Counted from the stretch's first letter, positions 17,804 through 24,868 are shown. The stretch: DNA of 64,000 nt from an uncultured Granulosicoccus sp. (GCA_947495035.1 CANLXI010000009.1:1-64000), one strand, 5' to 3'. The notes: a model not told the origin generated them from the letters alone. Numbers and translations are program-made.

Positions 17804-18252
17804 CATCAACGAGATGCAAGCGGGTTAGTCGGTGAGTGCCGCTGTAAACAAAACCCCGACAATCAGCAGTGGTAAGCACTGGTTCTCCGACCACGTGGCT
17901 GATGGTTGGCATAGAGAGGCAGACAAGCCAGCGTCCGGGCTACAACAGGACGCCACCCTCAATGGATTACCGAGAACAGGTGACGGAATATTGACGAATC
18001 CGCAAATGAGAATGACTCTCATTCAGGTAAATGAGAATGATTATCATTTTGGGTCCTTCTGCCCTAATTTTTGGCTCGGGATTGTTTCGAGCCCCGCTCT
18101 CTACCCCAATTTCGCCTCCCATGATCCACCACAGTGCAACTGTTTTTCCTTACAGTAAACTCTTATAAATACAAAGGCCGATTTTCAACGGTACGGACTG
18201 TACATGATGAATGATATCGGTCAAGCCATAACTCCAGACAGGACGACGATAA
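17804..18252. other. Non-coding gap with paired Fur-like sites
   Basis: A 449-base gap between gene clusters of the element. The open frame 17832-18158 lacks a convincing start or protein-like composition and is not called. The notable content is two related palindromes at 18007-18046 (listed separately). An AT-rich stretch near 18155-18172 (CTTATAAAT) could be a -10 region for the gene at 18253. Confidence 0.5.
18007..18046. promoter_or_regulatory. Two Fur-box-like palindromes
   Basis: TGAGAATGATTATCA (18032-18046) matches the 7-1-7 Fur motif TGATAATnATTATCA at all but one defined position. TGAGAATGACTCTCA (18007-18021) is a weaker copy. Their starts are 25 bases apart. They lie upstream of the plus-strand gene at 18253. 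Alternative reading: iteron-like direct repeats of AAATGAGAATGA. Confidence 0.55.
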
Positions 18253-18849
18253 ATGACAGTTCCATCTCTCGACGTGACACTTGATAGTGAGGATGATACA
18301 GCAGTGTACTCTGCGATGTATCGCATATGCGGCAGGCTGCAAAGCGCCACACTTGTCAGCCACGACTACCCAAGCCTGCTGTTAGAGCATTTGCGCACAA
18401 TTGAAGTTATGGCGCGAGAGCACGGCAAAAACCCTCTAGGATACAAGCTGACAATCTCATCTGTCGGGCAAAGGAGTTTCAGGCACTGGCCGTCGAATGC
18501 CGTGTACACGACATCAATTTCCCGATACCCAGTAGGTGCGACACGATACGGAGACCAACGCCGTACCCGATTGAGTTATCAGTCATCAATTGAGCTGAGA
18601 GACCCTGACTTCAAGATTGACACCTGGCTACCAAACCCAACGACCGGCGATTGGGAATATACCCGTGATGACACGCGTTACACGGTATCCGATAACACTC
18701 TGACATTCACCGGATATGTCCCTGAAGACGACCGGCAAGCAATGCTTATTGACTATGTGCCGGTTTCAGACAACGACGCTGAAGACATCCTATACCAGTA
18801 CTCGATAACGTACATGGGAAACGGGGTTGCTCGGATTCAGTCCCCGTAA
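18253..18849 (+). CDS. Hypothetical protein of the element
   Basis: 198 residues, no recognised family. The N-terminal 70 residues are helical and acidic (VTLDSEDDTAVYSAMYRICG, then LLLEHLRTIEVMAREHG). The rest looks beta-rich with many aromatic and Arg residues (TSISRYPVGATRYGDQRRTR, YTVSDNTLTFTGYVPEDD). There is no signal peptide. AGGACG is a weak ribosome site before ATG 18253. It follows the Fur-like sites, so iron-responsive expression is possible. The 3' end overlaps a TTG-initiated frame for the HTH remnant. Confidence 0.55.
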   Translation: MTVPSLDVTLDSEDDTAVYSAMYRICGRLQSATLVSHDYPSLLLEHLRTIEVMAREHGKNPLGYKLTISSVGQRSFRHWPSNAVYTTSISRYPVGATRYGDQRRTRLSYQSSIELRDPDFKIDTWLPNPTTGDWEYTRDDTRYTVSDNTLTFTGYVPEDDRQAMLIDYVPVSDNDAEDILYQYSITYMGNGVARIQSP

Positions 18850-19147
18850 TCTATCGCCTGATGACTTCCGGCTATTCGTGGGCAGGCTGTACAACGCGAG
18901 GAAGAACTCTGTTGGCGGCGACCGTGGAAATCAGTATGTGGCAAAAGGTCAAAATGACCCTTTGGCAAATACAGCCAAGACTATTGCCAGCGATCACGGA
19001 ACTTCCGAAAAGACTGTCAAGCGCGCAGGCAAGCAGGCTGAAGCCATCGACACCAAAGCATCACCAGCACTCAAGGAAGCCGTGAGAAACCATGACGTGC
19101 CGGTATCACTCGGGGCAAAGATTGGCAGCTTTCCCGTCACTGATTAA
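18827..19147 (+). pseudogene. Truncated ParB/HTH-type replication regulator fragment
   Basis: At most 106 residues. The part DDFRLFVGRLYNARKNSVGG followed by NTAKTIASDHGTSEKTVKRAG matches the C-terminal helix-turn-helix half common in phage and plasmid ParB-like regulators. In those proteins a longer ParB or KorB-like N-terminal region precedes it. Here the frame opens only at TTG 18827, inside the previous gene, so the N-terminal part is missing. It is called as a remnant, although a short stand-alone HTH protein is possible. Confidence 0.5.
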
Positions 19148-19322
19148 GGTCACGCTTTGCGACACGATCAAGATTCCGTTTGACCCACGCAGACAAGGAT
19201 TCACCGCGCACCTTTGACGCAGCAACATAAGATTGCAACTGATCTGGCGTAACCCTGACATTCGGGAGCTTTTCCGTTGCCGGGTTTGCTGTTGGCGGCC
19301 TGCCGCGCTTCTTCTTCTGCAT
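19137..19322 (-). CDS. Small ribbon-helix-helix-like DNA-binding protein
   Basis: 61 residues, basic, starting QKKKRGRPPTANPATEKLPN with an RGRPP AT-hook-like patch. It is followed by VRVTPDQLQSYVAASKVRGE and LSAWVKRNLDRVA, the beta-strand plus two-helix layout of Arc/MetJ-type repressors. ATG 19322 lies right at a large inverted repeat (19341-19400). It is divergent from the gene at 19505, suggesting autorepression and control of the rightward operon. It could also be an orphan antitoxin; no toxin partner was seen. Confidence 0.65.
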   Translation of the reverse strand: MQKKKRGRPPTANPATEKLPNVRVTPDQLQSYVAASKVRGESLSAWVKRNLDRVAKRDLNQ

Positions 19323-19340
19323 GTGCGCATATTACCATAT

Positions 19341-19400
19341 TGTGTATGCTCATTAAATAATCATCAGCAGTTGACAGAAGTTAATTAATGGGCATACACT
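19341..19400 (+). promoter_or_regulatory. Divergent operator with promoter TTGACA-18-TACACT
   Basis: Inverted repeat with 16-base arms: TGTGTATGCTCATTAA (19341-19356) and TTAATGGGCATACACT (19385-19400), 14 of 16 complementary. A good rightward promoter, TTGACA (19371-19376) and TACACT (19395-19400), uses the right arm as its -10. The left arm lies 18 bases from the repressor-like gene start. Binding by the ribbon-helix-helix protein is inferred. Confidence 0.6.
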
Positions 19401-19504
19401 AATTACCGTCACATGATGACTATTCACCAGCAAGGATGGTTGCCGAGGACTGCAATCCCCGACAACCGATGCCACAACTTGAACCAGCTTATAGGACACA
19501 AGTC

Positions 19505-20347
19505 ATGACAGATGCAATTGTATCAGCAGAGACAGCACACAACCCTCTCCATACGCCCCCACCTAGCAGCAGACCACACTTACAACAGCCCACCCGCTTT
19601 CCGACAATCAATGACGCTTGCAACGAGGACGGCGCACGGAAGGGCACGAAAATGAGACCAGACCATATCGGCTCCGTTGGTGAGTACTTGCAACCAATCA
19701 GGCCGCTAACTCACCATGAAGTCACTGATGTATCTATCGACCTTGCCCAGCGGATCAAAGCCACAGTTCTACTGCTGACATGCAGCGATGGCGGCGACCT
19801 GCTGGAGTTGAACCACAAGGACTTGATGACCGTGCTTTATGGGCTTCTGAGTGATTCTGAAGCACTCTGCAAGCTACTCGATACCAAGCCAGACACAGAT
19901 GACACAGCAGCATCAGGCGAAGTGCAAGAGATTATCAGCCTAAACGCCATAGCAAGCAGCCAAGTGCAAGCATTGATGTCTTATGTTGAGAATGAGAAAG
20001 GCCGCAGATCGGAATCAATCAGAGCCGATTTACAGAGACTGCGCGGTTCCATCGTCGCCATTGATGATGCCGCTTTGAAATCATGGCAGCAGTGCAAGTA
20101 CTTCACCGCCAGCGATCAACCGGAACAGTATCTGTTGCAGCCGCTATCTGAGTTCGAGGGTATGCCGTATGACCTTCTGAACACCATGACAGCCCGTGCT
20201 CTGGCCTGCATTGACGTGCTCAATCTTTCAGCGCTGGCCGCTCTTGAATCGACGACCATACACACCCTGTTATGGGATGTATCCAGCCAGCTCGACATGA
20301 TCAACACCGTTCTGTCCAAAGTGAAAACACCGGAGGCAATGCAATGA
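19505..20347 (+). CDS. Hypothetical helical protein of the element
   Basis: 280 residues from ATG 19505, which has AGGA 8 bases upstream; ATG 19436 and ATG 19469 are in frame but lack a spaced ribosome site. The N-terminal 60 residues are Pro-rich and low in structure (HNPLHTPPPSSRPHLQQPTR). The rest is helical (LAQRIKATVLLLTCSDGGDL, then VENEKGRRSESIRADLQRLR). No family is recognised. It is the first gene behind the operator at 19341-19400 and overlaps the next gene as ATGA. Confidence 0.6.
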   Translation: MTDAIVSAETAHNPLHTPPPSSRPHLQQPTRFPTINDACNEDGARKGTKMRPDHIGSVGEYLQPIRPLTHHEVTDVSIDLAQRIKATVLLLTCSDGGDLLELNHKDLMTVLYGLLSDSEALCKLLDTKPDTDDTAASGEVQEIISLNAIASSQVQALMSYVENEKGRRSESIRADLQRLRGSIVAIDDAALKSWQQCKYFTASDQPEQYLLQPLSEFEGMPYDLLNTMTARALACIDVLNLSALAALESTTIHTLLWDVSSQLDMINTVLSKVKTPEAMQ

Positions 20348-20733
20348 AAACCATACCCGATTACATGGACCTGTCAGTACCGGCTGTTGATGGCGGCGGC
20401 GACCCATGCGTTAGTAGCCTGCACCGATTGATGCAGGAGGCCGACACAGCGACAACCCGTGCCGAGGTAGATCAGAGTGCAACCCGTCTGCTACGCATAC
20501 AGGGGAAGTGCTGCGAGCTGATATACCGTCTGTCTGTACAGGAAGAAATTCACCGTGATTGCAAGGACAGCGACGATACCGAGTTCGTGGAAGAGCACTA
20601 CAGCGACCTAATCCAGTTCATTGCCGGAGTCGGCTCCGCTTGTGGAGATGCCGTCAAGCGACTGGACGGATTTGACACCGTAGAGACTGAAGAACTGATG
20701 GCAGCCAGCGCAAATCGGTTTGCAAACAGTTAG
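20344..20733 (+). CDS. Hypothetical helical protein, coupled
   Basis: 129 residues from ATG 20344. This start overlaps the previous stop (ATGA) and has GGAGG 7 bases upstream, so it is favoured over a longer frame from 20272. Helical, acidic, with three Cys (RIQGKCCELIYRLSVQEEIH; AGVGSACGDAVKRL). No known family. It shares a general layout with the gene before it (helical bundle, Cys near Leu), so the two may be partners. Confidence 0.6.
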   Translation: MKTIPDYMDLSVPAVDGGGDPCVSSLHRLMQEADTATTRAEVDQSATRLLRIQGKCCELIYRLSVQEEIHRDCKDSDDTEFVEEHYSDLIQFIAGVGSACGDAVKRLDGFDTVETEELMAASANRFANS

Positions 20734-20755
20734 CACCTTACCCTTGCCTAACCAG

Positions 20756-20777
20756 CCCGGCCGGAACACTGGCCGGG
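20756..20777 (+). terminator. Hairpin after the two-gene operon
   Basis: Perfect 7-bp stem CCCGGCC (20756-20762) / GGCCGGG (20771-20777), 8-base loop, followed by TCTCAATCATTTC. It is a weak intrinsic terminator candidate 23 bases past the stop at 20733. Confidence 0.5.
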
Positions 20778-20825
20778 TCTCAATCATTTCAACCAAATCG
20801 ACAGAGAAGCTCTTAAAGAAGAGAT

Positions 20826-21347
20826 CTACCAATCATCATCAGCAGCACCATCGACAACATAAGCTGCTATCTTGTCGCCGTACCCAAGAATCTCATCCTT
20901 GTACGCATCCATAATCTCTTGCGTAGCCAGACCCTCACTCGCCGCAATGTAACCTGTGGCTGGCTGGATGTATCTCGCGCTCGGCATTGACACTCTCAGT
21001 CGATTATCCTTTGCCTCAACCTTCATCACGAATTCAAGCGGCAGGTTCTCTATGCACTCCCCGGCCTTCGCCGTCTTCACAGCGACATAACCCCCAACTA
21101 AATTCCGACATACTGCATTCGGCAAGGTGCCACGTCCGATCACAGTATTAGTTGCTTCGTCTTGATATTGAATTACAGCGTTGGCTGATTTGAAATTTTC
21201 AGCAATCCATTGCCTGGAGCCGTGGAAAAGTTCTGCTGCTTCCGCATTAGACTCGACTATTTTCATTGGTGGAGGACCAGTGAACGGTGTCGAAGTCGTC
21301 GCACAACCTGCAATAGCAACCACTGTTGCCAGTACAATCATCTTCAT
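20826..21347 (-). CDS. Lipoprotein with a DUF4468-like domain
   Basis: 173 residues from ATG 21347, which has AAGGAG 6 bases upstream; a longer frame from 21446 lacks support. The N-terminus MKMIVLATVVAIAGC is a lipoprotein signal with the lipobox AIAGC. The mature part has WIAENFKSANAVIQYQDEAT and VIGRGTLPNA, resembling DUF4468 (a TBP-like fold, role unknown), then FVMKVEAKDNRLRVSM. It ends acidic. It is divergent from the DUF2971 gene and is likely cargo of the element. The location would be the periplasmic face of a membrane. Confidence 0.7.
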   Translation of the reverse strand: MKMIVLATVVAIAGCATTSTPFTGPPPMKIVESNAEAAELFHGSRQWIAENFKSANAVIQYQDEATNTVIGRGTLPNAVCRNLVGGYVAVKTAKAGECIENLPLEFVMKVEAKDNRLRVSMPSARYIQPATGYIAASEGLATQEIMDAYKDEILGYGDKIAAYVVDGAADDDW

Positions 21348-21511
21348 CGCAAACTCCTTTTCGAATCTGACCAAGGAACAACTTCCCGAGTCGTCACCAG
21401 TTTTAATTGGCACACAAATAGTGCAACTTTCTGCCAAACTGGTCAAGAGCGACCTCCGTTATTCTGTCGATTCTCAGGTTACTTAGAAGACCATCGGATT
21501 TTCACCACCAC

Positions 21512-22396
21512 ATGCAAATAAGCTATCCCGAAGAGTACCTTTACCACTACACTGGGGCAGGCTCGCTGCCGCATATCCTAATTAAAGACGGTGGAGGAAA
21601 ATCTACTCTCTATGCAACCCACATGCGGTTTCTCAATGATGAAAGCGAATTTTTAACGGGCCTTGCAGTATTAAACGAGGTCCTGGAATCTCACTCAGAT
21701 AAACTAAATATTGACCGCGAATTTCTTGAATACCTGATTCAAACCTTCGAGAAAAAGAAAGATGGCATGCCACTGGCTGGTCACTACGTCACTTGCTTTT
21801 CAAGTGCGCTTGGACTTGTTGACCAATGGAGAGGCTATGCCGACCAAGGCTTAGGCTTCGCTCTGGGTTATAAACAAGCTGACCTGAAATCAATGGACGA
21901 GCGATACGAGAACGTGCATTTCCTTCAATGCATTTATGATGAAGACAAGCAGATTGAAGCTGTTTCACAAGCGATAGAAACTGAATTCGCTGAGCTGCCT
22001 GCGAATATTTCTACCGACAAGGAAGTGCACGGCTTCGTCAGGAACGCTCTTTATCCTCGGAGATTTAGCAATATCGCAATACAACTGTTAAGGATCAAAC
22101 ACCCAGCATATAAACAAGAGCAGGAATGGAGACTTATCGTAGCACCGCGTAAGAAATCCAAGTCAAAGCTTGCGGGAATTGGTCAGTTCAAACCGAAACT
22201 GAATTTTCGTTCCAACTCACGAGGACTAGTTCCTTACTACAAAGTCAAAATGCCAGATCTGCAAAGAATTGTCGTTGGACCAAGCGCACACCAAAGAGAC
22301 AACGTTCTGGCGCTGGAATTGCTATTGGAGGAGCGAGGGGCCTCAGAACAATTGCGCAATTCAGTACAGTTAGAAAACATACCGTTTCGCGCTTGA
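21512..22396 (+). CDS. DUF2971 family protein
   Basis: 294 residues, DUF2971. Hallmarks: YLYHYTGAGSLPHIL near the N-terminus, ATHMRFLNDESEFLTG (the N-D-x-x-E box), TCFSSALGLVDQWRGYADQG in the middle, and the C-terminal KQEQEWRLIVAP. Function is not established. Members often occur as accessory genes in mobile elements and next to defence genes, so a phage-defence or toxin-like role is possible but is inference only. It stands alone, divergent from the lipoprotein gene, with no strong ribosome site before ATG 21512. Confidence 0.8.
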   Translation: MQISYPEEYLYHYTGAGSLPHILIKDGGGKSTLYATHMRFLNDESEFLTGLAVLNEVLESHSDKLNIDREFLEYLIQTFEKKKDGMPLAGHYVTCFSSALGLVDQWRGYADQGLGFALGYKQADLKSMDERYENVHFLQCIYDEDKQIEAVSQAIETEFAELPANISTDKEVHGFVRNALYPRRFSNIAIQLLRIKHPAYKQEQEWRLIVAPRKKSKSKLAGIGQFKPKLNFRSNSRGLVPYYKVKMPDLQRIVVGPSAHQRDNVLALELLLEERGASEQLRNSVQLENIPFRA

Positions 22397-22418
22397 GCGG
22401 CCCGCTAATAGATATTAA

Positions 22419-22991
22419 TCACCACCTCTCAACCCTTCTGCACTCAGGACACCGCTTGCCCTCCTTCAGGTGCTTCGGCTGAACACGCCATGAATGCCCT
22501 CGATCACACAGGACATGAATGTGGGTGTAATTGTTCACGTAGGTATCAGACAACAACCTGTAATGAATCGAGTCGCAAAGCCGCTGGAATTCGTCCAGAG
22601 TGAGTTTCTGACACTCCATGCAGAACGCCCCCATTGTGCGCACGGACGTTGCCGAAGCAGAAAACCGATGGCCCATGCCACACACGAACTCTAACGGCTT
22701 GTGCACGCTCTCGTACGTCGTCGATAGACACTTGCCCCCCAATGCCTTTGCCGCTTCCTGAACGTCGCGCAGAGACAGCTTGGCGTTGCCGCTGCAGTGT
22801 GGGCACCAGCTCCCCCTATGGAGCACATTCATTGGAAGCGCCTCCCAAGTATGACCGTCAGCACACTGAAATGTCAGCTTGGTTCGCTGATTGACGTACT
22901 CACTGCTGAGACACTTACCGCCCCGCTCGCCTGCTATCGACCGGAACGCCTCCAGCCACTCAGATTTCGATTTCCGCATAATGCCGAGCAT
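22419..22991 (-). CDS. Zinc-finger repeat protein (CapR / treble-clef-like)
   Basis: 190 residues built of three similar units. Each unit has a helix, the pattern GGKCLSxxYxxxxxxLxFxC, a GH-W/F element and a closing Cys pair. Visible pieces are KLTFQCADGHTWEALP with WCPHC, PLEFVCGMGHRF with FCMEC, and HIHVLCDRGHSW with RCPEC. This is the repeat seen in CapR-type and homing-endonuclease-associated zinc fingers, probably nucleic-acid binding. No nuclease motif is attached. It is convergent with the DUF2971 gene (22 bases apart), and ATG 22991 is the first good start. Cargo role unknown. Confidence 0.75.
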   Translation of the reverse strand: MLGIMRKSKSEWLEAFRSIAGERGGKCLSSEYVNQRTKLTFQCADGHTWEALPMNVLHRGSWCPHCSGNAKLSLRDVQEAAKALGGKCLSTTYESVHKPLEFVCGMGHRFSASATSVRTMGAFCMECQKLTLDEFQRLCDSIHYRLLSDTYVNNYTHIHVLCDRGHSWRVQPKHLKEGKRCPECRRVERW

Positions 22992-23257
22992 ATCGTCACA
23001 CTGACCAATGGTCGTTGCTCCTTGTCACATGCCTCAATATCTGGCCTCTGCCATTTCCACCCTTACGTAGACTCGCCACCCATTCCGCAAAGTCTGGAAC
23101 CCGATTTCGTAGACAGGATCGGCGGCAGCGTTGAGTTCGTAGGGTTCGCAGAGTATCTGCAAACTTCCAGCTTTTGATGCCTTCATTGAGATGCACGTGG
23201 AGATGACAAAGAACGCACGCGCATCGTTTGATACACCTTTATCATCAGACTTGTGTA

Positions 23258-23279
23258 ATGCTGTATGTATTTACAGCAT
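23258..23279. promoter_or_regulatory. Perfect palindrome before the small gene near attR
   Basis: ATGCTGTA (23258-23265) and TACAGCAT (23272-23279) form a perfect 8-bp inverted repeat with a 6-base spacer, ending 8 bases before ATG 23288. It looks like an operator or a 5' RNA stem. Confidence 0.45.
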
Positions 23280-23287
23280 ACTAGGCA

Positions 23288-23569
23288 ATGGCTATGAACC
23301 CGAAGCAACGGCGATGGTTAGAAGACGCAGGACGCAGGATTCCCGAACTGTTTCAGGCTGTCAAAGAAGGCGACCCGCGAGCCAGAGCAGTGCTGGGCGA
23401 GCGCGTAATCAACGGTCGAACGGTGACGCTTTCACTGTTAGTCGAAGTTGTTGACCCTGGACGGAATCCGCTGAGCAGTCATGCCAGTTCTAGGTATCCG
23501 GTAAACCACATCGTTACCCTACCGGCGAGCATCTCGACACCCAAATCGCGATATCGGAAGAGAAAATAG
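23288..23569 (+). CDS. Small basic hypothetical protein near attR
   Basis: 93 residues. The N-terminal part MNPKQRRWLEDAGRRIPELF and AVKEGDPRARAVLGERVING looks like a helical fold. The C-terminus is basic and low-complexity (ISTPKSRYRKRK). No known family. It follows a perfect palindrome by 8 bases. The alternative overlapping frame 23191-23454 is Arg-rich and looks like a shadow. Confidence 0.5.
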   Translation: MAMNPKQRRWLEDAGRRIPELFQAVKEGDPRARAVLGERVINGRTVTLSLLVEVVDPGRNPLSSHASSRYPVNHIVTLPASISTPKSRYRKRK

Positions 23570-23579
23570 TGATACAAAT

Positions 23580-23753
23580 GTGACTGAATACACTGTCATC
23601 GAGATACCCTCACCAATGCAGCTGGATGAAGATAGAGAGGCAATTTCGCCCGTTGGAACATTACAAAATGGAAATATTGTAGCTTCCAACTATGAACCCG
23701 ATTCGTTATTCATTCCTGTTTCTTCCATAACAATCTACGTTGATTGTCGGTAG
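23580..23753 (+). CDS. Very small hypothetical ORF beside attR
   Basis: 57 codons from GTG 23580 to TAG 23751-23753. The product begins VTEYTVIEIPSPMQLDED and ends ITIYVDCR. The residue mix is protein-like, but the ribosome site is weak. It is the last possible gene of the element, immediately before the arm-type repeat at 23756. Alternatively the stretch 23570-23827 is non-coding. Confidence 0.35.
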   Translation: MTEYTVIEIPSPMQLDEDREAISPVGTLQNGNIVASNYEPDSLFIPVSSITIYVDCR

Positions 23754-23755
23754 AG

Positions 23756-23767
23756 TGACGGTATAAG
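23756..23767. promoter_or_regulatory. Putative integrase arm-type site, right end
   Basis: TGACGGTATAAG is an exact 12-base match to the complement of 9574-9585 beside the integrase start, and its first 9 bases match both direct copies at 9527-9544. It lies 60 bases inside attR. Small hairpins (CTTATAGAATAAG; GGCTTTCAGCC) fill the space to attR. Confidence 0.55.
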
Positions 23768-23827
23768 TAGAAACGCAACTAGCTGATTCCCTTATAGAAT
23801 AAGGCTTTCAGCCTCCAATTAGGGTGG

Positions 23828-23842
23828 CCCCCAGCTCCACCA
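23828..23842. other. Right attachment site (attR)
   Basis: Second copy of CCCCCAGCTCCACCA, identical to the ssrA 3' end at 9420-9434. The tRNA-like body is absent here, and the base run after it leads straight to a strong terminator, as expected for the original downstream flank of ssrA. Confidence 0.9.
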
Positions 23843-23853
23843 AATGCACGATC

Positions 23854-23881
23854 AAAGCGGCCCCCAAAGGGCCGCTTTTTT
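23854..23881 (+). terminator. Original ssrA terminator, displaced by the element
   Basis: AAAGCGGCCC-CCAAA-GGGCCGCTTTTTT is a strong intrinsic terminator 11 bases after attR. On the chromosome without the element it would follow the tmRNA. Read on the other strand it also has a short U-run and can end the lipoprotein gene at 23906. Confidence 0.9.
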
Positions 23882-23905
23882 CATGGGCGACTGCAACTAC
23901 CGAGA

Positions 23906-24868
23906 CTACTGACAACTGATCTGATAGTCCTCGCCGCAGGAACAGGCCAAGCCATCACTGCCGGTCCATTCCTCTGTCGGCGCATAGGCCGCATCGTCAT
24001 CGACGCACATGTACAGCAGTGTGGACGGCTCGACGAACTCATCAAGGGCATACTCGTACACGCTCCAGCCACCAACCAGCTCTGCTGCGCCGGAAATCCT
24101 GTTCGCACAGGCTGTCGTCAGCTCGCCGGCAACGTCGATCGTCACGGACAGGGTGCGTGAATCCAGGATGTTGCCGCTGAGTGGATCCCACTCGCCTGAT
24201 GTGATCCCGACACTGAACATCTCATAATCCGACCCGGCTTCAGTGCAAGTGTTTCTGTTGCGCGAGTAGACCGTGAACCGATTGCCTTCCCCTCTGATCA
24301 GAGAGCCTTCGGCAATGCCGTAGGCAATCGGAGAGCCCAGGGTATAGCTCACGCCGGCAGATGAGATCGAATTGCCTGCGCCTTGCTCGACACGCCTTTC
24401 GGCACCGACCAGAGCACGTCCGATATCGGTGCCGTTGTCAGTTGCGGTAAACCGGCCGGCACTATCTGGTCGATTGTAGTACCCGGACAGCACTGGAGGC
24501 GTCAAGGCGGTGTCTGTTCGTACCTCGACTCCGGCCTGCTGCGCCTGCTCGATAGCGTCCTGCACGATGGTGTCATCGAGAATGGCCTCAGGCGTGGAAA
24601 AATCGCCTGGTCGCGTGTTATCCAGCGGTGCTGGGTCGTCAACATCCTGGAAGCCGTCGTTGTCATCGTCGGAATCGCAGGCGTTACCCTCACCGTCACC
24701 GTCCGTATCCAGCTGATCCGGATTGTCGATGCCGGGACAATTGTCCTCCGCCACTACCTCGGGCGGCTCCGAACTGGAGCTGCTGCAGCTTGCCAGTGAC
24801 AAAAGAAGGATGCCAGCGAACCCGGTACTGATCGCAGGCGTCAAGTGCAGGTTGATCAATCGCTTCAT
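23906..24868 (-). CDS. Lipoprotein with a thrombospondin-type-3-like calcium repeat
   Basis: 320 residues. The signal ends in the lipobox LASC (Cys28), followed by a Ser-rich linker. Residues about 43-75 contain NCPGIDNPDQLDTDGDGEGN and SDDDNDGFQDVDD, the Asp-rich thrombospondin type 3 / calcium-binding repeat. The remaining 240 residues form a beta-rich domain (AGRFTATDNGTDIG, SVTIDVAGELTTAC) with a Cys-rich end (LACSCGEDYQISC). The function of this domain is not recognised. Likely outer-membrane or periplasmic, calcium binding. A single gene on the minus strand ending at the displaced ssrA terminator. Confidence 0.7.
   Translation of the reverse strand: MKRLINLHLTPAISTGFAGILLLSLASCSSSSSEPPEVVAEDNCPGIDNPDQLDTDGDGEGNACDSDDDNDGFQDVDDPAPLDNTRPGDFSTPEAILDDTIVQDAIEQAQQAGVEVRTDTALTPPVLSGYYNRPDSAGRFTATDNGTDIGRALVGAERRVEQGAGNSISSAGVSYTLGSPIAYGIAEGSLIRGEGNRFTVYSRNRNTCTEAGSDYEMFSVGITSGEWDPLSGNILDSRTLSVTIDVAGELTTACANRISGAAELVGGWSVYEYALDEFVEPSTLLYMCVDDDAAYAPTEEWTGSDGLACSCGEDYQISCQ

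Noticed and set aside
17832..18158. A 108-residue plus-strand frame across the Fur-like sites
   Set aside because: It starts at a GTG without a ribosome site, and its middle simply translates the two palindromes. The composition is unlike the neighbouring genes.
22996..23196. A 66-residue minus-strand frame just before the zinc-finger gene
   Set aside because: Arg-rich with no domain. It overlaps short repeated CTACGA motifs and looks like non-coding or remnant DNA.
23191..23454. An 87-residue frame overlapping the 93-residue gene near attR
   Set aside because: Arg/Ser-rich shadow-like sequence; the other frame from 23288 has a better start context and composition.
9435..23827. An insertion sequence or conjugative element inside the region
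   Set aside because: No DDE transposase, relaxase, coupling protein or type IV secretion gene was found in any frame; only the tyrosine integrase accounts for mobility.
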